A DNA stretch of 64,000 bases from Bradyrhizobium huanghuaihaiense. GTDB lineage: Bacteria; Pseudomonadota; Alphaproteobacteria; Rhizobiales; Xanthobacteraceae. The position numbers and the translations under genes were made by a program. The notes beneath the pieces were generated by a model, which had not been told where the DNA came from, ran no database searches, and worked only from the letters and a program-made list of their open reading frames with translations. How positions within the stretch are numbered: the first letter of the stretch is position 1; each line of letters begins with the position of its first letter. Shown here piece after piece: positions 8,512 to 17,440 of this stretch. The stretch lies in assembly GCF_007830635.1 (NCBI RefSeq), contig NZ_VLLA01000001.1:591868-655867 (forward strand), written 5' to 3'.

Positions 8512-8918
8512 TGAGTAAATGGCCCGACGATGACGTCATCCTGTTCGACGGTGTCTGCATCTTCTGCTCGCGCTGGGTGCGGTTCGTCGCCAAGCGCGAC
8601 ACGGCGAAGCGCTTTCGCTTCACGCCGATCCAGTCGGATTATGGGGCGCGTTTGGCGCGCGCGTTCGGCATCGACCCCGGCGATCCCGACACCAACGCCG
8701 TCGTTCACGGCGGCGAAGTGTTCATGAAGTCGGACGCCGCGCTAACGGTGCTGTCACAGCTCCCCGGCTGGGGTTGGGTGCGCGCGTTGTTTGCCGTGCC
8801 GAAGCCGCTGCGGGACCCGATCTACAGCCTCATCGCGCGCAACCGTTATCGTATCTTCGGGAAGTACGATGCCTGCTTCGTGCCTGATGCCGATTTGCGG
8901 GCGCGGGTGATCGAGTAG
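8511..8918 (+). CDS. DCC-type thiol-disulfide oxidoreductase family protein, 135 aa
   Basis: DUF393/DCC family. The N-terminal thioredoxin-like strand ends in D-G-V-C-I-F-C (Cys16 and Cys19), the redox-type CxxC from which the family is named. The rest keeps the R-F-R-F-T-P-I-Q and later L-F-A-V-P-K-P-L-R-D landmarks. A role in thiol-disulfide exchange is inferred from the fold; no member has a firm substrate. The overlap TGATG with the SDR-DoxX gene shows coupling. It is the last gene of the operon, followed by a palindromic repeat. Confidence 0.85.
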   Translation: MSKWPDDDVILFDGVCIFCSRWVRFVAKRDTAKRFRFTPIQSDYGARLARAFGIDPGDPDTNAVVHGGEVFMKSDAALTVLSQLPGWGWVRALFAVPKPLRDPIYSLIARNRYRIFGKYDACFVPDADLRARVIE

Positions 8919-8957
8919 GGCTCGTCATTGCGAGCGCAGCGGCACCCGCAAATTCAG

Positions 8958-9098
8958 TGTCGTCCCGGCGCAGGCCGGGACCCATAACCACATGGCGCAG
9001 TTTGGCGAAGACTGGAAGTGAAGGAGGCTGCGATACGAGCACCGTGGTTCATCGAGAAATCACGCGGTATGGGTCCCGGCCTTCGCCGGGACGACATC
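8958..9098. repeat. intergenic palindromic repeat with gtcgtcccgg arms
   Basis: The left arm (tgtcgtcccggcgcaggccg, then ggacccataacc) is the inverted complement of the right arm (ggtatgggtcccggccttcg, then ccgggacgacat). A non-palindromic centre of about 70 bp lies between them. The element ends one base before the stop codon of the convergent amine oxidase gene. A fragment of another repeat family (cgtcattgcgagcgcagcg, 8922-8940) sits just upstream. The same arm type recurs at 28997-29132 and, as a minimal hairpin, at 21597-21625. Confidence 0.85.
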
Positions 9099-10346
9099 TT
9101 AGAGCCTGCTCAAAGCCGCCAGTACTTCCCGCGCCGCCCGCTCACCACTATCCCGCGCGCCATGTGCCGTTGTGAAGAATTCCGGCGACGTCGCCTCTCC
9201 CGCGAAGAACAGCCGTCCATCCACCGGCGCGGCCAGCACCGCGCGATCTCCCGCATGCCCCGGCAGCGCGTGCGAGTACGATCCCTGCGCGAAAGGATCA
9301 CGCGCCCAGCGCGATTCGTACAGCGGCTTCAGCTTGCGCCTGATATCGTTACCCAGAAAGCCCGCGATCTCGTCGATGCTGTGCGCGGCGATGGCGCCTT
9401 CGCCGGAATCTTCCAGCGCGCGGGCAAAGCTGCCGCCGAAGAATCCTTCGATGCAGGGCTGGCCGAACGGGCGGATGTGATAGGTGCCCATCTCGGTGCG
9501 CATTGTCGCGCCGCGCAGGTTTCCTTCTTTCGGGAAGGCTTCAGCATCCTCGAGCGCCAGCGTCACCTTGTCGTCGACGCCGAGCGGCAGGCCGGCGGCG
9601 GCATCGACCTTGGACGGGAGCGGCGGCGAGAAACGGATGGCCTCATCGGCGATGAGATTGGTCGGCACTGTGACGATCACCTTGCCGGCATCCAGCGTGC
9701 CCCGCGACGTCTCGATGCGGATGCGCTTTCCCGAATGATCGACCAGCGTGACGTTGCAGCTCAGCGCTACCGGGCAGGGCGCGCCATAGGCCGCAACAAG
9801 CGCGCCGTAGCCGCGGCGGACGCGCCAGTTGAGGTTGGTGTCCTCATAGGCGTCCCAGTCGAGCGTCGACATGTCCTTCAGCTCGCAGCCGTTGATATAG
9901 GTCGAGATCGCGTCGATCATCGGATTCCAGCGATTGCCGGGCTCCAGACTCAGGCTCGCGGGCTCATCCTTGCCCTTTTGTGCGGCTTTCCACATGCGCT
10001 CGTAGAACGCGTCCATTGCGCGCATGAAGTCGTCGCGCTCACTTTGCGGAAACGCATTGCCGTAGGCGCGCTCGCGCCAGGGCGGCAGGTCCTTGTTGAG
10101 CTCGAAACCGAGCTGTTTGGCGATTGCGACGAAGGAATTCTTGTCGGCGGAATGCAGCCAGCCGCAGCCGACGTCGAAGGTGACCTCGGGCGAGGGCTGT
10201 ACGGTCCAGGCGCGGCCGCCGAGCCGGTAGCGCGCCTCCAGCACGATCACGGAGAGGCCGGAGCCATCAAGCGCATGCGCGGCGCCGAGGCCGGCTGCAC
10301 CGGCACCGATGATCGCGACGTCAACGGAGGAGGGCAGGGAGGTCAT
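9099..10346 (-). CDS. flavin-containing amine oxidase family protein, 415 aa
   Basis: FAD enzyme of the monoamine oxidase/polyamine oxidase fold. The dinucleotide site I-I-G-A-G-A-A-G-L is at residues 12-20, followed by the E-A-R-Y-R-L-G-G-R-A-W segment that contacts FAD. The C-terminal G-R-L-F-F-A-G-E-A-T-S is the second FAD signature. It should oxidise an amine with release of H2O2, but the substrate is not evident. No signal peptide is visible. It stands alone between two palindromic repeats. Confidence 0.9.
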   Translation of the reverse strand: MTSLPSSVDVAIIGAGAAGLGAAHALDGSGLSVIVLEARYRLGGRAWTVQPSPEVTFDVGCGWLHSADKNSFVAIAKQLGFELNKDLPPWRERAYGNAFPQSERDDFMRAMDAFYERMWKAAQKGKDEPASLSLEPGNRWNPMIDAISTYINGCELKDMSTLDWDAYEDTNLNWRVRRGYGALVAAYGAPCPVALSCNVTLVDHSGKRIRIETSRGTLDAGKVIVTVPTNLIADEAIRFSPPLPSKVDAAAGLPLGVDDKVTLALEDAEAFPKEGNLRGATMRTEMGTYHIRPFGQPCIEGFFGGSFARALEDSGEGAIAAHSIDEIAGFLGNDIRRKLKPLYESRWARDPFAQGSYSHALPGHAGDRAVLAAPVDGRLFFAGEATSPEFFTTAHGARDSGERAAREVLAALSRL

Positions 10347-10412
10347 GGGCGGGCTCTAGCACGTTCGCTGGAGCGCCACCACAAAACGAGCTGTGGGCGT
10401 GTGAGACGGTTT

Positions 10413-10495
10413 CGTAGGGTGGGCAAAGGCGCTCTTGCGCCGTGCCCACCATTCTCAAGTGGTGGGCACGCTTGCGCTTTGCCCACCCTACGGCA
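10413..10495. repeat. palindromic repeat, cgtagggtgggcaaag family, copy A
   Basis: Arms cgtagggtgggcaaaggcg and cgctttgcccaccctacggc are inverted complements. An inner pair gtgcccacc/ggtgggcac is separated by a short variable loop. It lies 35 bp past the typA stop codon (typA runs on the minus strand). Six more copies are in this window: 31551, 47556, 50039, 52693, 53471 and 56141. All are intergenic apart from the overlap of copy D with a gene end, and each sits 3' of a coding region. Confidence 0.95.
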
Positions 10496-10530
10496 CTGCG
10501 CCGCGTCCGGGGCACGAGAGAGCGGTGGCC

Positions 10531-12357
<1,827 letters not shown>

Positions 12358-12596
12358 GTGTGAGCTTCTTTGCGGTCGAACAATGGGTTAAGCGCGATCT
12401 CGCCGGTCAGACCGGGACCTCTTCACGGACAACGCTGGAAACGTGGAAAACGGGGCCTGCTTCGCCCAAAAAGGAAGCCCGGTCAGCTCGACCGGGCACC
12501 CTACGCGTTTGCGGCGCAATATATGCAAAAACCGCCAAAAAACAATGTGTTCTTTGGCCCTTGGTTGACTGAATTTTGTCCGGGAATTCCCGGGGC

Positions 12597-12881
12597 TTAG
12601 GGCCGGGTTCCGGGATGGGCGGGGGACTTTCGCCCCTTGATCGCCGCCCAGATCAGGACGACGCCCCCGATGCCGACGACCAGCCCCAGGAAGACCAGCG
12701 GCGCGATGTCGGAATCGATCTTGCCCCCCTCGACCACCGAGGCCCCGCCGAACAGCAGGGCGCAGAGCCCCGGAAGCAGCAGGATCACCCCCGAGATCAC
12801 CATGAGCGCGGTGAGGCAGCCGCTGCGGGCCTCGGCGGGCGTCGGGACGGGCGGCAGAACCGGCGGTGGCGTGTCGCTCAT
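12597..12881 (-). CDS. small two-helix membrane protein, 94 aa
   Basis: The N-terminus is proline-rich and polar (residues 1-19). Two strong hydrophobic segments follow, at about 22-45 and 60-82, and then a short basic tail. I do not recognise a family. The ATG overlaps the stop of the upstream radical SAM gene by four bases (ATGA), and AGGAGG lies at a good distance in front of it, so it is a translated member of that operon and not a chance frame. The obvious possibilities are a membrane anchor or an accessory subunit for the radical SAM enzyme. Confidence 0.75.
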   Translation of the reverse strand: MSDTPPPVLPPVPTPAEARSGCLTALMVISGVILLLPGLCALLFGGASVVEGGKIDSDIAPLVFLGLVVGIGGVVLIWAAIKGRKSPAHPGTRP

Positions 12882-14323
12882 CGTGGTGCCTCCTCGCTTT
12901 GCCTTGCCTCGCGATAAGTCTGCCCTTCGAGCTCGGCGCGAATCCGGCCGATCGCACCGTTGCGGTAGAACAGATTGTAGGTGTCGAACGGAATGATCGC
13001 GCCCTGCTCCGTCACGAAATGGATGCAGCTGCGCTTGACGTTGCCGACGCAGAAATTGAAGCGGTCGAGAAACTGCACGATGGTGACGCGGAAGACGTTC
13101 TCGTAGGAGAGCCCTTCCGGCACCTGGAAGCTCGGCAGGCAGCACAGCAATTCGCAGACCCGCTCGCTCGTGTTCAATGGCCCTGACGACAGCGAGAACA
13201 GATCGACGAATTTTTCCCGCAGCATCGGATATTTTTCCGGGCTGATGGTGTTGGGCATCACCGCGACGAGCTGCTCCTGCGGGATCAGCGAGGTCAGCGG
13301 CAGCACCTTCTCGCCGTTGCGCAGGCCATAGCCGATCGAGATGCTTTCGGGGTTGCAGGGCAGCGGGATCATGTCCTTGTCGCCGAACACGCCGGTCTCG
13401 ACGACGCGCTTGCGGATCTCCGACAGCATGATGCGGTCGGTGGTCTTGTCGAAACTCTCGTTGCGGCCGGCATCCTGCACCGGCTGCAAGGTGACGCCGC
13501 GCACGCATTTCCAGGTGAGGGCGTGGCGCACGATGTCGCCGATCTCGCCATCGTTGACACCGCGCTTGATGGTCGCGACCAGCGTGGTCGAGACGCCGTA
13601 ATGTTCGAGATTCTCCAGCGCCTGCTGGCGAATTTTCCGCAAATCCGCGCCGCGCAGATTGATCAGCGCATCGCGCTGAAGCGAATCGAACTGGAGATAG
13701 ACCTCCAGCCCGCGCCTGTTCTCGGCGAGTCGCGCCACGAAATCCTTTTCGCGGGCGATGCGCAGGCCGTTGGTGTTGATCATGACGTGGCGGATCGGGC
13801 GGGCGCGCACGGCGTCGAGGATTTCGAAGAAGTCAGGATGCAGCGTCGGCTCGCCGCCGGAAATCTGCACGAGGTCGGGCTCGCCTTCACTGGCGACCAG
13901 CGCGTCGAGCATCTTCTCCACCGTCGCGAGCGGGGTGAATTTGGTTCGTGCGGGCGAGGATTCGGCGAAGCAGACTGGGCAGGTGAGGTTGCAATGCTCG
14001 GTGATCTCGATCAGTGCCAGGCAGGAATGCTGCTCGTGGTCGGGACAGAGGCCGCAATCATAGGGGCAGCCGAATTCGGTGCGCTGCTGGAATTGCAGCG
14101 GCCGGTCGCCGGGCTTGATAAAGTCATTGCACAGGCGCCAATAGGCGGCGTCCGTCGACACCAGCGTCGACTGCACGCCGTGCTCCTTGCAGCGCTTCTC
14201 GTACCAGACCTCGTTGCCCTGGATCTGGATCTTGGTCGGCACCAGCTTCAGGCAGGTCTCGCAGAGGGATTGGGTCTGGCCCCAGAAGATGTAGGGACGC
14301 GACTTACGCAACGGCGCGTTCAT
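12878..14323 (-). CDS. radical SAM enzyme of the MJ0619/tetraether-synthase-like group, 481 aa
   Basis: The radical SAM cluster site is C-N-L-T-C-P-V-C (Cys111, 115, 118), with the SAM-contacting S-G-G-E-P-T at 155-160. In front is a cysteine-rich region. It has C-E-T-C (21-24), Cys45 in K-R-C-K-E-H-G, a second CxxxCxxC as C-P-Y-D-C-G-L-C (86-93), and Cys101. Additional cysteines (C-E-L-L-C-C, F-C-V and K-R-S-C-I-H-F) lie in the C-terminal third. This layout matches archaeal MJ0619, once called a pterin methyltransferase and later shown to be a tetraether lipid synthase with several metal centres. The substrate here is unknown. The gene overlaps an Lgt-like gene upstream by 20 bp and a small membrane protein downstream by 4 bp. 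Confidence 0.85.
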   Translation of the reverse strand: MNAPLRKSRPYIFWGQTQSLCETCLKLVPTKIQIQGNEVWYEKRCKEHGVQSTLVSTDAAYWRLCNDFIKPGDRPLQFQQRTEFGCPYDCGLCPDHEQHSCLALIEITEHCNLTCPVCFAESSPARTKFTPLATVEKMLDALVASEGEPDLVQISGGEPTLHPDFFEILDAVRARPIRHVMINTNGLRIAREKDFVARLAENRRGLEVYLQFDSLQRDALINLRGADLRKIRQQALENLEHYGVSTTLVATIKRGVNDGEIGDIVRHALTWKCVRGVTLQPVQDAGRNESFDKTTDRIMLSEIRKRVVETGVFGDKDMIPLPCNPESISIGYGLRNGEKVLPLTSLIPQEQLVAVMPNTISPEKYPMLREKFVDLFSLSSGPLNTSERVCELLCCLPSFQVPEGLSYENVFRVTIVQFLDRFNFCVGNVKRSCIHFVTEQGAIIPFDTYNLFYRNGAIGRIRAELEGQTYREARQSEEAPR

Positions 14324-15020
14324 GCACGGGTCTCGCTTTGGGCGCCGTCGCCAGCATGATTGCGGCGTAGAGCAGGATGGACAGCGACAGCAGGTGAAAC
14401 AGGGTGAAGGGGCCGATCAGCGTGCCATAGGGCTTGAGGAATTCCCACAGGAAGCGTTGCGCTCCGTAACAGGCGAGAACCAGATAGAATCCATTGGTGA
14501 TCGCGAACGTATTCCGGTTCAAGACCGCCAGCACATAGGCAAGCGCGAACAAGCCCATTGCCGCGCTCTCGTAGAGCTGCACGGGATGGCGGAGAACGCC
14601 GTCGCCGAAATCGTGCCCCCACGGCAGCGCCGTCGGCGTGCCATAGGTGAAATCGTCGAGGCCCGCGAAGTAGCAGCCGAGCCGCCCGATCGCGATGCCG
14701 ACGGCCAGCGGCAGCGCGAAACGCGCGCCGGTTCGCACCGTGATCCCCGCGGACCATTTGTAGAGCTCGATTGCCACGATGCCGCCGGCCAGCGCACCCT
14801 CCACCGAGCGCGCAATGCCGCTCTGTCCCGACAGCCACAGATTGGCGGACCCGAACAGATAGGCGCCAAGGCCGGCGCCGAACACCAGCGCGGCGATATA
14901 GGGCAGCTCGAAGGATTGCGCCGGAAACCGCAGGCCGCGTCGCGACAGCCAGGAGAGCGCGGCTGCCGCCGCCAGCCACGCCGCGATGTCGAAGAGAGTG
15001 TGAAGGAATGCCCCGCTCAT
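14304..15020 (-). CDS. Lgt-like (prolipoprotein diacylglyceryl transferase fold) membrane protein, 238 aa
   Basis: A multi-helix membrane protein with the Lgt-type segments I-G-R-L-G-C-Y-F-A-G and R-H-P-V-Q-L-Y-E-S. True Lgt has G-R-x-G-N-F-I-N-G-E. Here the key Asn and Glu positions are Cys and Asp, so it is probably a paralogue acting on a different acceptor and not the essential Lgt. It opens the operon with the radical SAM gene, overlapping it by 20 bp. A TATACT hexamer at 15030-15035 on the minus strand lies only nine bases from the ATG and no Shine-Dalgarno is visible, so a leaderless or near-leaderless message is possible. Confidence 0.82.
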   Translation of the reverse strand: MSGAFLHTLFDIAAWLAAAAALSWLSRRGLRFPAQSFELPYIAALVFGAGLGAYLFGSANLWLSGQSGIARSVEGALAGGIVAIELYKWSAGITVRTGARFALPLAVGIAIGRLGCYFAGLDDFTYGTPTALPWGHDFGDGVLRHPVQLYESAAMGLFALAYVLAVLNRNTFAITNGFYLVLACYGAQRFLWEFLKPYGTLIGPFTLFHLLSLSILLYAAIMLATAPKARPVHERAVA

Positions 15021-15074
15021 GCGGGGGTGAGTATAGCACGAGTTACGTCGAAAACGGCGCGATGCGCATTACTG

Positions 15075-15270
15075 CGCCCTCTCCCCTTGCGGGAGAGGGC
15101 AGCACTGCTATTAGCCACAAGCTCATTTGGGTGAGGGGTCTCTCTCGGCAGACGAATGCGTGGAGAGAACCCCTCCCTCATCCGGCGCCATAGCCGAAGC
15201 TTTGCTTCGGCGTTCTGAAGAACGGCGGCCGTAGGCCGCCTATGCCACCTTCTCCCACAAGGGGAGAAGG
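15075..15270. repeat. large intergenic inverted repeat (ccctctccccttgcgggag type)
   Basis: The left end is a hairpin, gccctctccccttgcgggag followed by agggc, and the right end is ccttctcccacaaggggag followed by aagg. Further inverted pairs lie inside: gtgaggggt with acccctccctcat, gccgaagctttgcttcggc, and cggcggccgtaggccgcc. The element fills the spacer between the Lgt-like operon and the Crp/Fnr gene, both on the minus strand. No reading frame worth reporting is present. Confidence 0.75.
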
Positions 15271-15282
15271 AAGAAGCAACCG

Positions 15283-16047
15283 CTACCCTGCCTCCCGCTC
15301 CTCCGTCGGATACACCCCGCGCAGCACCTCCTCGAAATGCATCTTCACGGCGTCATTGCACAGGCAGGCGCGCAGCTTCAGGCCGTCGCGGTTGCGGACC
15401 AGGATCGATCCGCGCCTTGTGTCGAGCACGCCTTCGGCCCTGAACGACTGCAGCACGCGGCTCGCATAGCTGCGCCCGACCCCGAGCAGCGTCGCGAGCT
15501 GCTCATGGGTCAGCGGCACGCTGCTCTCGTCGCCGGTCCGCTCCATCGCCGCCAGAATCCATTTCGCCGTGCGCTGCTCGATCGAGTGGATGGCGTTGCA
15601 GGCGGTGGACTGGAAGATCTGCGCCAGCATGCAGTCGGCGTAGCGGACGAAAACGTTGCGCAGCGACGCCGAGCGCAGCTTGGCGGCTTCGAGCTTGGCG
15701 ACATGAATGCGTGCAAACGGACCGCCGAATTTGACGCAGATGCGGGTGTAGGCCGGCAGGAATCCTTCGCTGACGATGCCGCCCACCGCGCCTTCGCGGC
15801 CGACCAGGATGGTCTCGACGTCGCGGCCGTCCTCATTTGGCACCAGAAAGGTCGCGAGCGCCGGTCCGCAGGGGAAGTGGACGACCTGGACGTCATCGCC
15901 GGGATTGTAGAGCAACTGGTTCGCAGCGGAGTCTTCGACGGTCACGTACGGCGCGAGCAGCGCGTAGTCCGCCGCACTCAAGCGCCGCAGCAGATTGTTG
16001 GCCGGTCGGCTTTCGACCTCGCTCGTCTTGTCGATGCGCGCATCCAT
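15283..16047 (-). CDS. Crp/Fnr family transcriptional regulator, 254 aa
   Basis: N-terminal cyclic-nucleotide-binding-type beta barrel (about residues 20-150) followed by a winged helix. The recognition region is T-H-E-Q-L-A-T-L-L-G-V-G-R-S-Y-A-S-R-V-L. The N-terminal cysteine cluster of oxygen-sensing Fnr is absent, and the cAMP phosphate cassette is not clear, so the signal is unknown. Start at 16047 was chosen because GGAGG lies at good spacing before that ATG; an upstream extension of 55 residues has no domain similarity. It is divergent from the receiver-domain gene, and the 180-bp gap between them may hold both promoters. Confidence 0.88.
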   Translation of the reverse strand: MDARIDKTSEVESRPANNLLRRLSAADYALLAPYVTVEDSAANQLLYNPGDDVQVVHFPCGPALATFLVPNEDGRDVETILVGREGAVGGIVSEGFLPAYTRICVKFGGPFARIHVAKLEAAKLRSASLRNVFVRYADCMLAQIFQSTACNAIHSIEQRTAKWILAAMERTGDESSVPLTHEQLATLLGVGRSYASRVLQSFRAEGVLDTRRGSILVRNRDGLKLRACLCNDAVKMHFEEVLRGVYPTEEREAG

Positions 16048-16227
16048 CGTGAACCCCTGTCCTCCTTTCCACATTAGCGAGTTCCGTCCATTTCCTGTGT
16101 GCACAAGTGGACAGACTGGAGAACAGCAATGTGGTGGGTTTCGTTCCGGGAACCCTCCGATGCGCTGGGCGCAGGCATCGTGTCGCGGCAGTCCTGATCC
16201 GAAAAACCTCACGCAGAAGATGTGATC

Positions 16228-16608
16228 ATGGCACCCGCATTCTCCAACGGCTCAGGCCGGCCTGCCGACGTTCTGATCGTCGAGGACGATCCAATCATCG
16301 CGATCGATTTCGAGGACCGTCTCGTCGGGTTTGGTGTGACGCGCGTGCGGAGCGTCGGCGCGGTGACACAGGCGCTGGAGGCGATCGCGGAGCGGGCTCC
16401 CGACTTCGCTCTGCTCGATGTCGAGCTGATCCGCGAGACGAGTTTTGCAATCGCCGAGCGGCTGGTCGCGCTGAAAATCCCGTTCGTCTTCGTCACCGGC
16501 TACGGTGCCGACGCGCGGATTCCGCCCGAATTCGCCGGCCGGCCGCGCTTGCAGAAACCGTGCTCGAGCGACGCGCTGGAGGCGGCGCTGCGGGCGCGGG
16601 GCACCTGA
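16228..16608 (+). CDS. stand-alone response-regulator receiver protein, 126 aa
   Basis: A CheY-like receiver domain with no output domain. The acidic pocket is E-D-D (19-21), the phospho-acceptor is Asp64 in L-L-D-V-E-L, the switch Thr is in F-V-T-G-Y-G (T90), and the conserved Lys is K110 in L-Q-K-P. The family is common in rhizobia, where such proteins relay phosphate or modulate a kinase. No histidine kinase gene is adjacent. Start at ATG 16228 or at GTG 16222; AGAAGA favours the ATG. Confidence 0.88.
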   Translation: MAPAFSNGSGRPADVLIVEDDPIIAIDFEDRLVGFGVTRVRSVGAVTQALEAIAERAPDFALLDVELIRETSFAIAERLVALKIPFVFVTGYGADARIPPEFAGRPRLQKPCSSDALEAALRARGT

Positions 16609-16612
16609 CGGC

Positions 16613-17326
16613 CTATTTGCCGGAGCGAATGCAGAGCTCGGCGAGGTCGCTCTCGACGTCCTTGAAGAATGTGTGCGGAAGCGGCGGCGGCGATGAGGCC
16701 TTCTTGATCGCCGCACTCTGCGCAATCGCCCCTTGATCGGACAATTGCAGGAAACGTTTCAGCGCCTTCGAACGACTCTTACCGGCGAACGTCTCCAACC
16801 GTTCTTCAGTTGCATCGGTCGGATTGAGACGGAGCAGGGCTTCGTTGCCGGTCTCCAATGGATAGACCGCTCCAAGCTTCACGCGGGCGATCACGTTGTG
16901 GCGGTCGAAATGCTCGAAGATCAAATCCAGGATCTTCGCCTGACGTATCGGCTCCTCCATCGCGAGATAGCGCTTCACGTCCGGATTGCTCTTCAGGCTT
17001 TCCAATTCGGCTGCGCCGGCAAATGGGTTGTCGGAGTTCTGCCGGTCGATGAACGCCGATGCGCCTTCCAGCATTCGCGTGCCCCATGTGATGACGATGT
17101 CGCGGCCGCGCGGTTCGATCTGGTCGGCAGCTAACCCCTTGTCCGTCAGGCATGCCGGATCGGCGCTCGCGCGCAGTGACTTGCCAAGTTCGGCGGTCAG
17201 CGCCTTGCCATAGGGCGAGGCGAAGGCTTCGCGCACCTGTGTTGCCTTGTCCTGGCTCTGCGCCCATGTGGGGGACGCTGCGCCCAGCAGGAGCGCGATC
17301 ACGAACGTTCGGCGGCTGAACGGCAC
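16613..17326 (-). CDS. conserved hypothetical exported protein, 237 aa
   Basis: The N-terminus is a signal peptide (M-P-F-S-R-R-T-F, hydrophobic stretch, cleavage near T-W-A-Q). The mature part is mixed alpha/beta with two Cys (one in D-P-A-C-L, one near the C-terminus), which might form a disulfide. I cannot place it in a family. It faces the receiver gene tail-to-tail with four bases between the two stop codons. A periplasmic location is inferred from the signal alone. Confidence 0.72.
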   Translation of the reverse strand: MPFSRRTFVIALLLGAASPTWAQSQDKATQVREAFASPYGKALTAELGKSLRASADPACLTDKGLAADQIEPRGRDIVITWGTRMLEGASAFIDRQNSDNPFAGAAELESLKSNPDVKRYLAMEEPIRQAKILDLIFEHFDRHNVIARVKLGAVYPLETGNEALLRLNPTDATEERLETFAGKSRSKALKRFLQLSDQGAIAQSAAIKKASSPPPLPHTFFKDVESDLAELCIRSGK

Positions 17327-17440
17327 GGCTTCAACTCGAAAATGGCTCGGACGGCATCAGGCCCTCGAAATGCACGGGCGCCTGCAATTGTCGTCCGGGC
17401 CGGCCGGATGGTTCACGGCCATCCGGCTTCAAATTGGCCG

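Noticed and set aside
14304..15020. Assignment of the Lgt-like gene as the essential lgt
   Set aside because: The conserved Asn and Glu of the Lgt signature are replaced by Cys and Asp, and the operon context is unusual for lgt.
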